Below the pieces are notes generated by a model. It made no database searches. It saw only the letters and a list, made by a program, of their open reading frames with translations, and was not told where the DNA came from. The position numbers were made by a program, and so were the translations under genes. From Dirofilaria immitis (Eukaryota; Nematoda; Chromadorea; Rhabditida; Onchocercidae): a stretch of DNA of 64,000 bases. Shown in pieces: positions 49,318 to 62,698 of this stretch (positions are counted from its first letter, which is position 1; every line of letters starts with the position of its first letter). The stretch lies in the NCBI GenBank assembly GCA_024305405.1, contig JAKNDB010000105.1, positions 434,001-498,000 on the forward strand, written 5' to 3'.

Positions 49318-52300
49318 TGATATCTATGTAAAAAAATCTATTTTCTATGCTTCCACTGCATGAAGTATAGAAATTAATTTCATTGTTTGATATTAAAATC
49401 AGTTTGTTATTTTTGTCCATCCATTTTTCTACATGGAATCTTTTATGACATTTTGGAAAAGTGGCCTAGGAGATTATGTCGTCTAGCAATAGTTATAAAA
49501 AACTTAATATGAATTGTTATCCTTAACACTTCACTGGTATTGATAATGATATACTAGGGCTTGTGTATCAAGATATCGAGGAGTAGAAATATGTTATACG
49601 CAACTATCTTCTGCAAATCAATTTTTCATTGAGATAAAAGCCCACCTCTTTATATGAAGACAGCTTTCATGCTTAACTTGTTAAATGATATCGTTGTTGT
49701 CAGTGTTGACTATCTTTATGATAGTTATTTTTATAATAATCACTTATTCAAGGCCACTTATTGAAACAATATCTTAATGTAATAGTAAACATTATGAAGT
49801 TCATTTAATCATCCTGTAATTGAAATGTTCCGATTATTCTTACGTGGCGACAAATTTACTAAATATATTGTTTGACGCGAATAAGGAATCTGTGAAATTC
49901 ATTGTTATCTTTAACTTTAACGTATGAGAATACTCTGGCTATTTTCAGAATGCTTTTCAATCTATTAAACAGTAATGATTCGATGATTGAATTCGTAGGA
50001 TATCTTATAAATTTTTAATTCTTCAAATTCTGTCATAAGTGCCTGTTGACAATTTTTCTATGATCTGTTATTTTTCAAAGGAGAGGAATTCATCGGAAGG
50101 TAAAACAATAATGCTCGGAAGTTTAATTTGAAATAATAAGGCCAAAAGAGAAAATTGAAATAAGATAGGAAGGAATCAGCAAACTTCGAATAAACTCTTG
50201 CTAAATTTAAAAGGTGACAAGTAGACTAAAAAAATCCGAATTTTGTAATAAAAATAAAAATGCAAATTTCTGCAAGCTATTATGCTGATTATTAGTAAAT
50301 ACTCTATGAGGAAATTTCCGGAAAGGAACCACGAAAACCACGAATCATTTCTATGCTCTTCCCTTTTTCAACTTATACCAACTTAATCGCCTTCTAATTT
50401 TTAATTCCTGCAGTAACCTTATTATCCAGATAAGCTTAATAACGTGTTAATAATGGTGGAATCAGAAGAGAGATAGAAAAGCAAGGAAGCGTGAGAATTG
50501 ACGTAATAAGTATGAAGACGGGATCAATATACTTGCTGCCTTTGCGAGACTTTCGTGATACATTCTTATATTAATTGCTATCAGTTCATTTTTTCATCGA
50601 ATTTAATTTCACTCTTCTATCCAGCTATCAGCTTAGTAATTAATATATAAGGTGATTAGTAATTATTTTCTCTCTGAAGCATTCGAACAATGGAATTGAA
50701 TTGTAATATCGCGTAAATTCGATATTAATCTTATACTTTGAAAGCATTTCATCAATGTATTCATATTTGATAAGTATGGAGGAAATTTTGTTTTAATATA
50801 AGAGAATGCATGTTAAATTTTTTAGAACTTTCAAAATGGAGATTCCTCTTTAGAAGAGCTTTTGAGATAATCTTATCTTTATTTTATTTATCGGAAATCT
50901 AAAAATTATATTTTTATTCCATTTCTTCGATAACTTCACCTTATTTTTATTTATTAAGCCGGGAGGAGTTTATTTTTCATCTCCTTATATTATTTTAAAC
51001 CCATATAACATTCAATGTTCAGTCAAAAACATTACTTTCTTTGATTGCTTAATTTAAAAATTCACTATTCATACATTACTTGCAGATTGTTCTAATTCTT
51101 ATATATTACAACATGAATGATTTTGGAAGTTAAAAATTATACAGCATTCTCTTACAGTATCCTAACTTTTATTAATGTTTCTTCAAATCAAAATTGTTAG
51201 TTTGCTCTACTATTATTTGAACAATTTTCAAGACTTAAAAAATCAAAATAAGCATAGTTCCCATCAGTTGTCACTCCTCCCACAAATAACATTTGAAATG
51301 GTTTAGATAGCCATAGAATATTTAACACATGATTATGGTGAATATAATGATTACAGAAAAGATTAAAAAATGATATAAGGGACAATGAATGAAATAAGTA
51401 GGTTTTTGTAATACGAACTTTAGAAAGTTAGCAATGAATTCATCCGGATGTTTGCTTATTTGATTAGCTGTTAACATTAAAGTAATGAATACATTTATCT
51501 TTATTCTCATTCTGCTTCAAATTCTCATTAGACCTATCCTCCATTAAAAGCCCAGGAAAATAGCAATCAAGAGTGTGTTTAACTAAGTCATCCTTTTTTC
51601 TCGTAATATTATTGTTTTGCACAATTTCGGATGTATAAAGCATTGGTATATTCAATGATTATTGGGCTATCTTCGAGTCGAAACTAGTCTATTTTAGGCA
51701 TATTTATGCTAATAGTATTCAATTAAAAGAGACATCTTTTTCATCTAAGTAGCATCTATTGAAGAATTTTTTAAAAGTTTCCTTCTTATCACCTTAATTT
51801 ATTTCAAAAAGTTTAATTGACCAAAATTCATTCTTGTGTCATTTGTTACCATCATTAGTGAATCGAAATTATTTTCTAATCGAACCTTATGATTAACAGA
51901 GAAGAGAAAATAACATCTTCGCTAGAATTGTTTACGATATTAAATAACTGTGATATGCAAGATATTTTATCTTATCTTCTCCATATATTTTTATATCATG
52001 TTTCAAGTTAAAACTGTCATCTCCTTAGCTGAATACTGACTAACTAATGACTATGTTAACTACAAGTGATATATCTATGTAGTCATAAAGATTGTTAAAG
52101 AATAATAGATTCATTATATATTCATCGAAGCATATATTATTCTTTAAAAGTAATAGTTAGTTATATATTCATGAAGGCATATATTTATTGAAAAATAATA
52201 CATTCATTATCGTTGTAATTAGTTTTCTGCTTTTGATGCAATGACTTATTATGACTTATTATTACTTCAATGAGAAAATATATGCAACTATTATAAGTTT

Positions 52301-53788
52301 TGATGGATTCATTAGTTGTCTCCAGTTTTATTGAATTTTTTTTTCTGATAGATCTCATGTTATGTGCTTTTTGATATTGCCAAGTGCGAGATTAGAAAAA
52401 AGATATTCACAAAAACCAATGTTATTTTTAAATTCAATATCTCCAGAGGCCTTTGCATAGCAAGTGGTATATATTAAAAGCGAAAAGTGGTATAAAATAA
52501 ACTTGTGACAGATAATTTATAGGAAAGTTTCTCATATTACCTTTAATATTCATCTAATATTTAGATCTTTCTGATTAGCTTTTCCTTTTATCGGTTTTAA
52601 TTTGATCAAATATTTGTGTCACAAATTAATAAGCCAGGAATATGAAGCAAATATGTTGTTAATGATTTCTGCAATTAAGTTGAATACAATTTTGATGATT
52701 AGCAATTTATGAGTCTATTAAAAAATAAATTAATAAAGAAATAAGGTGCCAATACTTTTATTGAGAAAATTCTGTGCTAAGCAAATCTAATTTATTTTAT
52801 CTTCTCAGTAGTTTATATCCTATTGATATTGTTCACTAGAGCAATCGATGAATTCAAAATCACTATTTTTTAAGGAATAAAATGATATCCATTACATCTG
52901 TTACTCATATATGGATGGAAATTTTGCGATGTTAGGAACACAATCTCTGACCTCTTTCCTGAACCGAGCAACAAAGTCATTCCGTTCAAGTAATCGTCAT
53001 GAAATTTCATTTGGAAACAATGATCATCAAAAAAGACACCGTCACATTATGCGCCCTACAATCAGCAAAAGCAAACTTCATTTCTATCTTTAGATACGTT
53101 ATCTATATCGAATATGCATAATTCACATTATATCAAGTAAGTGACAAAAATGAAAATTGAAAATGTAGTGTTCGCTTTGCTTCAAATGTATGTAAAATTG
53201 ATAAAGCTATTGTGACTTTCAGAAGCTGAGGCTTAATTCGAAACTGTGTCTGATAAGATCAATATAATCTCGAATTAAAAAGAAAATAAAAAATAGAAAA
53301 TAATGCATCGTTAGGAAGAAAATTGAGTGTTAGTTATTAATATAGGTCGAACTAGCAGACATAAAAATTCTCTTCCTAATATTAGAAATACATGAGCTTG
53401 GAAAAGGAATTAAAGTTGAAAGTGAAATTTTTGGAAAATTTTAGAAAAATACTAAAGTCATGGTAATAGTCATAGACTGTAATAAAAAATGTGCCTAGTG
53501 GAATAGGCCATAGAGCCAGGATAAGCATGTAGAAAATAAATTGCTTGGTAGTGTACTTATACTCACTGACTTTTATATTTTGATTTGAAAATTTGACTAA
53601 TTTTATTAAATTTTAATTTAGTATATTAATTTAGTTTTATTCTATTTTGATTTAATTTTATTCAATTTTAATCTGGTATATTAAGAAATTAATTTTTAGT
53701 TAATCATTAAATTCAAGCAGTTATATTAGATGAGGTAGAAGTAGTAATTTGAGTTTACAAGTGAAGTATTGATAAATTCAAGATGAAG
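49318..53788. other. AT-rich spacer with weak ORFs
   Basis: No gene I can defend. Weak minus-strand exon-like pieces occur at 51190-51660. A 60-codon plus frame at 52911-53093 (MDGNFAMLGTQSLTSFLNRA...) is polar and balanced but has no in-phase donor. Imperfect ~60-bp AT-rich repeats occur at about 52090-52210. Confidence 0.45.
51190..51660 (-). other. exon-like ORF cluster, unresolved
   Basis: Three short minus-strand stretches look protein-like: LYTSEIVQNNNITRKKDDLV near 51640, NQISKHPDEFIANFLK near 51465-51420 between a ttaacag acceptor and a gttcgt donor, and LSKPFQMLFVGGVTTDGNYA near 51310-51200, ending before TAA. They may be exons of one small gene; phases were not closed and no family is recognised. 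Confidence 0.25.
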
Positions 53789-56233
53789 AAGTAAACTGGC
53801 CGTACCGAGCTTCAGGACAAATTATTTCGTTATTGTGGCAGATTGTGGTGGATGTGATTGCTCGATATTCATTCGCAAGTTGCTCAAATCGACCGGCAAC
53901 AGTATCACGACGGGTGAGCGTTGATACTTGATTTGTTTAAAAGAGCGAAATTTTTATATTATGATAGCTCACGTGCATGCATAATTATAAATTTTAATAA
54001 ATTTAAATATTTGATAAAACATATGTCATTTTTTTGATTCACAGTTTTACTCGACGTAATTAGATATGTACGCTTTAGTTGCGCTGAACTTGCAATATAT
54101 AATCATACTGCTGCGATAAATAAAAGAATCTTTGATGTGAAAATGTGTAAATGTTGAAATGATTGGCAATTTGCAGATCGTCAAGCCAATGTGATATCTT
54201 TCCGGGTCGAGAGCTTGGTAAAGCATATGACCTTAGCTGAAGTGAACTTTGAAAAAGTAAAAATTCGAGTTTTTAAAGACAAAATTTGAAGTAATTATAG
54301 CTTTGAATATAATGGCATAACTTTCAATGTGACAATTAATATATAATAAATTAATTAATAGTAAGAACTTTTTAAGTAATCACCACCTTACTTAGTGTCG
54401 AATTCGTATAATTAAATAAGCATGACACAATGTATTGAAATGAGAAAAAAAATCTGATATTCCATGTTCCTTTATCTATCTTACAGTAGATAGCATCGTT
54501 CATGGACGATAAAATAACAAATAAAATTTAAGTTTGAACTAAACTTAGTTTCGTTATATCAAGTTTCAAACTAATGAATTGCTAATGAGTCAATGGTAAT
54601 TTTTGAGGAATTTTTGCCTATATTCATAAATATAAACTGAGCAAGAAATACATTAATCATTCCTTAATTATGGCATATAAAGCCAGAATAGCATTCAGAC
54701 TTTCGTTTTCAATTTACTTGACGCTATCGATGTAAAAGTTTTTTTTTAATTTTAAAGAGCTCTTTTTAAAGTTCTTTTTGATTACATGCTACAGCAGTCA
54801 CGAATTATTTATAATCCTTCATCATTTGCCCAAAGAAGGAGAATAAACAATTAGGCAGTTTTTTTTGCCAAATATTAAAAATGGAAAGTTTTAAAACATT
54901 AACCAAAATTGAACATTGTATATTTTGTAACTTAATTATGATATCAATATCTAATTATATGTTTGTTAACGAAAACTGCCGAAATTTTGTAGTTTTGATT
55001 CATAATTTCTTACCATTTAAAATAATGACAAAGAATAATTGCTTCAGTCTGATTAATCTCTATTATTAATTTACAAGGAATAATGATAAGCTACTACTAA
55101 TACATGAGATAAGTTTATTTTCATTTTTTTTTCTGATTCTTTTCGAAAGATATATTTAGCTGAGCTAGGAAAACTAATTACTTTTCCTGAGTGAACTGAA
55201 GGAAATATTTTAAACTTCTTATATCTATTAATAATGTCAAGCTCTCATTGAGTTAAATCATTTTATATTTCAATATATCCAGTGTTGTAAGATACTTAAA
55301 ACTTTTAATATCACTGAAAAATTATGGAAATTGGCGAGAAATACATCACGAAAATACAACCCTTAATATATCATGTATTTTCCAAAAATTTAATGATTTA
55401 ATATCAATTGAGGAATCAATCTATCAACTGACATTTTAGCATGATCTTTGGTCCACTTTGGATTTCGACGGATGTATTCTTCTTTATTCACCGAGGGATT
55501 CTCATTCTTATAAATATGCGATGAAAAAACTGTGTGAGTATCATTGCCTCTTAACTATTATTCTGATGTAATTTCTTCTCTTTCCAAAAATATGCAATAT
55601 GAAAATTCGAATTTTCTTTTTGAAGTAAAATAGATTTTTATATGAAAATAGCTTTTAATTTCAGCGCAATTAAGAGATCTGAAGGATAAATATTTACTTT
55701 GGTTGATTGGTATCGCTTCCGATCCGGCTCTACAATCAACTACACCGAGGATTATATCATATGAACGTAACTTTTCTGAAGTAATCTTTAGAGTGATCTA
55801 GAGAAAGAGTTATCCAACCGCTCAGATACGGTGAAGTTGTTACCCTAAAAGTGATAAAACAGCAGACTTGAATGATCAATAAATAAAGCTATAAGTTTCA
55901 AATATTATCCAAGTAGGATAAAGTGCAATAATGAAATCAAAGCAGAGACTGTGAGCTTTTAGGCCTTTTTCACTATTACATTTTAATGTTTTTCTTTTAG
56001 AGGCTAAAGCAGGCTCCTTAAAAATGAATGCACGGTACTGGGAAGTAATACCAGATGGAAAAACGCCGAGAAGTCCATTAATATATTATCAAATCATTAT
56101 GGAACTCATATCACTAATTGATAATTCCAAAATTGATACATTTTCTCCAAGCAAGATCACTTTTGAATTTAATAAAAATCCTCAAGTGATACGGAAAGTA
56201 TCGAGAAGTTGTGAATATATTTCTTTCGCATAA
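53789..56233 (+). CDS. candidate degenerate small-GTPase-fold protein
   Basis: Exons: ~53789-53913, 54177-54217 (possibly to 54258), 55440-55533, 55665-55780 and ~56003-56233. Junctions 1/2, 0/0 and 1/2 agree across the first four; the last junction is one base out. Segments in order: YFVIVADCGGCDCSIFIRKL (a beta-strand-loop-helix at the P-loop position, lacking GK[S/T]), NVISFRVESL, LWSTLDFDGCILLYSPRDSH, then a helix SQLRDLKDKYLLWLIGIASD (a strand ending where NKxD would be), and RYWEVIPDGKTPRSPLIYYQ with a final helix IIMELISLIDNSK. This order resembles a Ras/Rab-like domain with lost nucleotide motifs, as in IFT22/RABL5-type or other pseudo-GTPases; this is inference. No start codon found, so the 5' end is incomplete. 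Confidence 0.5.
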
Positions 56234-59200
56234 ATTCTAAAATGCTTTTTATATTATTAACTAATTGATGTGCATTTAAAATGCAGAGGTTTCTGCATCA
56301 GATATTTTTCTGATTTTCTCAAATTTTACCTCACTAATGAGCAGAATTAATCTTAATTATTCAATTTTTACTTTGAAATGAATATTATATAAGAAGCGAT
56401 AAAAAAATATCATAAGTTTTATATATAATTGAATCAAAATTAGTACGAGATCATTTTTTCATTGCTATAAAAAATTGTTAAAATAAATGCTTTAATATAT
56501 TTGAAATTTTCCTTAATCATTTTTTTTCTTAAGTACTTTATGCTCGCAGGAAATTCAGAGCAACACTTCCTTTCGTAATACATTTTTATATAAATTGTTT
56601 TGCACTATATTTTTATAATATATATAAAGCAACTTCTTCTCGAGAAAGTTAACCGGTGCCAATCTTTTTGCATCCTCCATTTTTCAGCGATTTCGATAAT
56701 TGATTTTTATTTAAATTACACTGTATTATCTATTTTATCATTATTTTTGATTAGAAATGCTTGTTTGATAAATGTATTTTCAAGAGTGAATTGTTTTGAA
56801 GAAGCAACAAATAAGTTTTATCATCTTACTGCGTATTTAATTTAAAATTCAGGAACCATTAGAAGAATTTATGAGGAACCAGTAAAGACAGTTATGATAA
56901 TGCGTTTATTAATAATAATTTTTCGACGACTGTTCGTTTCAAAATGAATCAATTCTTTCGTGTACGGTAAAATTAATATGTCAATTTTTGCAAACTTTTG
57001 CAGTTATAACTATCAATGAAAACAATTTTCTAGTGAAATCAGATAATCATACAAGAACTCTTAAAATTCAATTTTAATTATTTTCAAAAAACAATTCAAA
57101 GTTTAAGTCTCTCTGCATATGCATGTGATTTATATATGTTGAATTTTATAGGAAGCGAATTTAAAATAATGATAAAAAGTCAGTGGCGGATAATGAAAAT
57201 GGAAAATGCAAAAACTTCAGGATTTTTGTCACTGATCAAATTTTATAAGGAAACTGAGAAAGGGATAAACATGCTGATAAATTGGAAGATCATAAGACCA
57301 GAAAAAATTCATTATTAAATTATAACAAAAAAGTTGAATATTTATAATACTTAGAACTTATTTATCAATTTTATTCTTAATTTTAATAAAAAAAAGAATG
57401 AAGATGAAATAAATGATATAGAACTGTACGATTTTATCACTCTGTTATTTTATAGTCATATCATCATTACTCTCATATTTTATTATGTACTTTGGAAGAG
57501 AGATAATTACTTCTAGCTTTAACAGAATTATAGTGCAAGTTAATAATGCTTGCATGTTACTTGCATCATGAAAAACTGTTTATAATTGCTCAAAATTACA
57601 TTGTAATTAGTGTTTGTATTAAAAAGCTGTCAATTTTAATGCGAAATAATATTTTTAAATATTGCAACGATCATTTCTTCCTTAATCCAAAAACTATCGA
57701 TAGGAATATAAAGTGCACACACCATATCCTATTCATATTCAGTGGTTGCCATTTAGAGGTAAAGGACAACAATTATCAATTTAATCTAATCAGGGATATG
57801 CTGAAAATGTTGTTCGAATCATTTGAGAAAATGAATTATAAAATTCCAACATTTCATTTCTTCCTCAGGAAATCCATATTAGCTTGTAATAAGTTCAAAG
57901 GAAAGGTGGCAAAATGAATTCGTTTGCATGCTCAGAAAAGTAATGCATTTAACTTGCTGTAAATATTGTGCAACTATGTTTGTTGATATATTCTGGAGAT
58001 TGCTGTCATTAAATTATTATCATGATAAAGCTAAGTATCTATTTGATAAATATAAATATTATTTGTAAAGGTTGCTTAACTAAATGGACTTCAAGAAAGC
58101 TTAATTAAAACTTCATTTTTCAAATATTTTGTTTATTAAAATATGGCAATATCTTTTTAAAAAAATAGAAAATGATGGAGATTTAAATAAGTATAATGTT
58201 AATTGGTGAACGGATCAGTAAACAGAGCAGTTTGAATTTTGCTATATTTTGTATTTTGTTTCTTCGTCGGGAATAATGAAAGGAATAAATTGAAATAAGT
58301 GAATGAAAAATAATTACAAATATGACTGAATGAAAAATTTATTTTTCAAATAATATAAATCAAGGAAATCAAGAAAAATGAATTGTTTAACAAAAATGTT
58401 ATAATCAAAGTATTTTGAAGAAATGTTCAATATTTTTAACAGAAAATTTTCTCTCTTAAAAGTGTAATAAATCTTTTCTTTATTATTTTACAGATTACAA
58501 ATTGTACTTTTACATTTCAGACCATTAATAAATGTTATTCGATGTTATCAATTTCCTCCACTTCATATAATAATTCCTACTTCTTTTTATTTTATCGAAC
58601 TTTGTAATTGCATAATTATTTTGCAGATTTTATTCAAAAAGCATTTGTCACTTCGCTGATATCACATTGAAATTAATATAAGTCATTTATTTGCAATGCA
58701 AATAAATTCGGTTTTTTTGTCTGTGAATGATAAATGTCTCATTAAATTTGAAAAATAAAATTACATAACATTAGACATATCTATCGTTCTGAAGGGTTTA
58801 GAATGGTTTTGAAAGATTTATACTAAAAATGGGATAAAATTATCGTAATTTCCTGACTATTAATTCCATCAAGAACATTACCAACTAATCTTCCCAATAT
58901 TAGAGGCATTCAAATGTGGGATTTATTTTTAAACGAAAATAATATTGTTAAATAATGCATTATTTTGACTGTTTCAGTCACTGTTTCAAAAAGCATATCA
59001 TCCAGTTGAATAATATTTCCCAATACAATAAACAGCTGTGAAATATTTGAATAAATCATTTTTACGAAAGCATCAAACAAATTTTTTGTTCTAAGCGAAT
59101 CAAATATTTCGTTTATTGTATTTATTAAATGTGTTGTAAAATCGATTTACATAATTATAAAAATTAATAAATTTAATTCGAATTATTATAAATAGCACAT

Positions 59201-60009
59201 TATTATAAATTCAAAAGTAAGCTACTCCTATTACACATGAATTATCTTAATTTTGAGAAATATTAGTAATGAGCAACAATTATTGTATTTCTCAAGATGA
59301 CCGTAAAATTAACTGGTGCTTAATAAATTTACTGCATTTCATTATATTCAATGAATTTAACACCGATAAAGTTGATGATGCAAGTTTATTTCTATTAATA
59401 TATTCTACGATTGCTGTTATTTATCACTATCAAATCAATAATCGGTACATTTGTTTCATTAGATATTATACATCTTTGACTGAAAAAACAATCTCTTTCC
59501 TATTTTTTGCCCAGAAAATTCTCGAACTAAATTAGTGCATATTAAAGAAAAAAAAAAAATCAATCATTGAATCGTTAAGTTGGTAAAAGATTTAGTCTGT
59601 TGGAAAGAAAAAAACAGAAAACAGAGCGTTCAAACAGATGATAACGGTGACTAATAAATAGGTACACCTGTTATGTTACACTGCCTGTTGAATTTAACTT
59701 ATTTTTTTCTTCCTTCCTGCAACAAAACAGTAAAAATTTTTCAACTAAACAGAATCATATTTTTAGTTTTATTAAATTTTATCTATTCCTTTACTTTCTC
59801 GATCTCAAACTGCATTCGATCATTTGTTGCTATCCCTAACTTCTAATGGCAGTAAGTTAGAATTTTTATTCATAATATGAAACTTCATGATGATTTTTAA
59901 AAAATTGAATAGATTATATGATAAATTATTTGAATCTATAAATCACTTATCGATTTTTCAACTGAAAGGAAATTATTTGAAAAAAAAATTATGCTAATTA
60001 TAATTTAAG
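56234..60009. other. AT-rich spacer with short frames
   Basis: No recognisable gene. Open frames at 57136-57318, 57546-57917 and 59269-59535 are AT-rich. Only the last third of the second looks protein-like (see separate entry). The region just before 60010 must hold an upstream exon of the dynein-light-chain-like gene, but I could not identify it. Confidence 0.45.
57742..57917 (+). other. coding-like ORF segment, unresolved
   Basis: After an attcag acceptor the frame reads CHLEVKDNNYQFNLIRDMLK, MLFESFEKMNYKIPTFHFFL and then ACNKFKGKVAK before TGA. Amphipathic helix-like content and the acceptor suggest a possible terminal exon; no partner or family found. Confidence 0.25.
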
Positions 60010-61146
60010 GAGACAGGAGAGGAGATAACTTTACTGCCATATGATTATGATGTCAGTAATGATCGCAGTAACAGTATAGGAACTAAAGAATCCGAAAAAG
60101 TAGAAGCGGACAACGGTACTGATAACGCTGAAAAGTTAGCAGAAAATACGGATCAAGTAAAAAGTGATGCAGAAGAACATTTCTTACCTGATGATCAAAT
60201 CGAAGAAGGCGATAAAACAACCCTCCCCGATGATAAACCAGAACAATTTAGAGAACAATTCGAGAATGATTATGGAGAACAAGAAAAACCACATGAACAT
60301 GATATACCACCATCAGCAGACCAGCAATCAGAATCTGTAGAGCCAGAAGAACCATTACAACCAGAACCTGTAGAGCCAAAAGAGCCTCTGCAACCGGAAA
60401 GATCTGAGACTTCCGTACTTCCATATCCGGAACCAAGCTTTCAATCACCAAATGTAGATCAGCCATCATTTCCGCTACCGAATCCATTTGAAATCCCTGT
60501 CAACCAGAACCGGGCTCAAAGTTACCAGAACCTTATTATCCAAAACCGGCACCAACATTGATGAAATCTGAAGTATGCCAAATCATTTCTACCGGTATGA
60601 ACGCGGAAATGCAACAATATGCATCATCGCTTGCTACTCAGGCTTTTGCACAGTAAGTTTCTTTTATAAGGCAATTAAGCAAATCAACTGAGAGCGAACT
60701 TGAATTAGTCATCTTATTAAAATCGGGCTTATTTATCGACGTAAAATATTTATATCAAATAAGCTTATAAGTCGCCCTTTATTTCGTTTAATTAGATGCA
60801 GTCACTCGACTTATCATTTAAATCAGGTCACTTATTATGCTGCAGAGGATGAAAAACTAATGCAAAGTAAATTATACATTATAGAAGATATCATGGCCTA
60901 AATAGATGCATCATCTATTAATACATACATGCTATCACCTCCATCAATGTTTCCAGATTCCCAAATCATTTGATGGCTATTGCACGTCATATCATGATAA
61001 ACTTTGAGGAGAAATATGAACCACCATGGTGTTGTATTGTTAGTAATGGACAACTGGGATTCTACTTGCGTTACGACAGGCAGAATCATATTTATTTCTC
61101 ATTATTTAAACATACCATTTTTCTCTACAAAGAATCTATTTCATGA
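60010..61146 (+). CDS. dynein light chain (LC8-type) domain with long acidic Pro/Glu-rich N-terminal extension
   Basis: Exon 60010-60652 follows a tttaag acceptor, so an upstream exon is missing from my model; exon 60957-61146 ends at TGA. About 180 residues are strongly acidic and then Pro/Glu-rich, with repeats such as EPEEPLQPEPVEPKEPLQPE. Next is an LC8-like domain: MNAEMQQYASSLATQAFAQF, HLMAIARHIMINFEEKYEPP, WCCIVSNGQLGFYLRYDRQN, HIYFSLFKHTIFLYKE. Canonical LC8 (about 89 aa) has no such extension. LC8 proteins are dimeric hubs binding short linear motifs and serving dynein motors; whether this divergent copy still does so is unknown. The extension and the domain are joined only if one base is added near 60502; the total length then also fits the splice phases. 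Without it the domain would start at Met 60561. Confidence 0.8.
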
Positions 61147-62698
61147 ACAAATTTTGCATTAAAACATTATACGATGTGAGAGTTAATAATACTGCAAGTT
61201 GAAACAATGACAACGATAATTCTTCGAAATTTCAGAAATTTCTAAATATCAAAAATTTTAAATTTTAAAAAACGAGAAATTTATTTTCAATTACTATTCA
61301 AAAGCATAACTATTGATAATAGACAATGTTATTGTACTAAAATTCTGATTATGTCTTTTCATTTTCCCGCAGTTTTCATCTTTTCTTTTAAATAAATTTT
61401 ATCTTTGAAATATTTGTCGTAGTTCTCGCAGCATAAAAGAAAATGTGTGATGAATTCTAAAGGCTGCTTATTGTTTTGTTTATTTTGAACACATCAAAAA
61501 TATAAATTCTTATTTTCAGTTATTCACAAATAAAACCTGCTTCGTAAAATATATAAATTTTAATTTCATTAAAAGATAAAAATTCAATGATGGGATGTCT
61601 CACTTGTAATAATCAGTCTTATTCATGACTTGATAAGATTAAATCTAATTCTTATTAGTTATCTTTATCATTGCTAGCTGGCATTATGATGCTTGCACCA
61701 TTCATTATCAACATTTTAATCATCATTGTCAATAATTACTAATTTTTCACCCAATTATATTACATGATTAATGCTATTGAATTATCAGTTAGAATTATCA
61801 CTGTTGAATTATCATTGTTTCTTTAAAAATATATAAATTCTTTTCATATTGATATCATTGATATAACTACCACTATTGCTTTTTTCAAAAATTCGCCATA
61901 AAAACTTATAGTATTTATGCGTCCACATTCTTCATGTCATTTTTCTAAAGATTTTTCCAGTCATTTCAGAAAATTTCTTCAACATAGTCTACAAATCTAA
62001 CCAACTGTTGAGCAAGCTTGAAAAAAACTTTTCTTGTAAAACTTTAAAAAATTAGAGCTGTTTCGACGCAACCTTTTCCTTGCTGATATCACTGATATGA
62101 CTATCATTACTGCATAAATTTACTTTTTAAATTATCAATAACGAAGTGATAATAGTTTTAAATACGTCAGATGCTTCTCTCTTATAAAAACCATTTACAT
62201 TATTCATTTTTTTCCTGCTTAGAACAATTTAACTTCCTTCGTTCAACACTCATAAAGTTATTTGGTTATTTTTTTTGACTTAATCATGTGTCAGTTGTTC
62301 TTAAACAAGTATTTGTAAAAAATGTTGAGATGTGACAAAATTAGCATTAAATGATCCAATCACTTAAAGCTTTTTATTTCATATACTCCCACAGCTTTTA
62401 TGTTCTTCAATTCTCGAAAAATTTTTTTATTTCAAAAATGTTATTTGCTAGTTTTAATTCAATTTCAAATTTCATGTTAAGAATTATTTCTGAATATTGT
62501 TTTAATATTAAGTAATGGATTATTATTCATGTAATGAGTTGTATTTTTGGTAATCTTAGTTGAAGAAATACATTTTTTATTAATTTGATATTTCATAAAA
62601 AATTTCGCCGCTGTGTTGTACAATCTGCTTAGAAGTTTTTCATTTCCAAAAAGTTTAAAATATTTTCAGAATTTGTTTAAAGTTCTGCCTAAAACATA
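61147..62698. other. spacer between tandem dynein light chain genes
   Basis: 1.55 kb of AT-rich sequence without a gene. A repeated word (cactgttgaattatcattg / gcattattgattatcag-like) is too weak to call. Confidence 0.5.

Noticed and set aside
60248..60487. Hydrophobic minus-strand protein
   Set aside because: It is the antisense of the acidic Pro/Glu-rich repeat region of the dynein-light-chain-like gene; the Leu/Val runs are complements of Pro/Glu codons.
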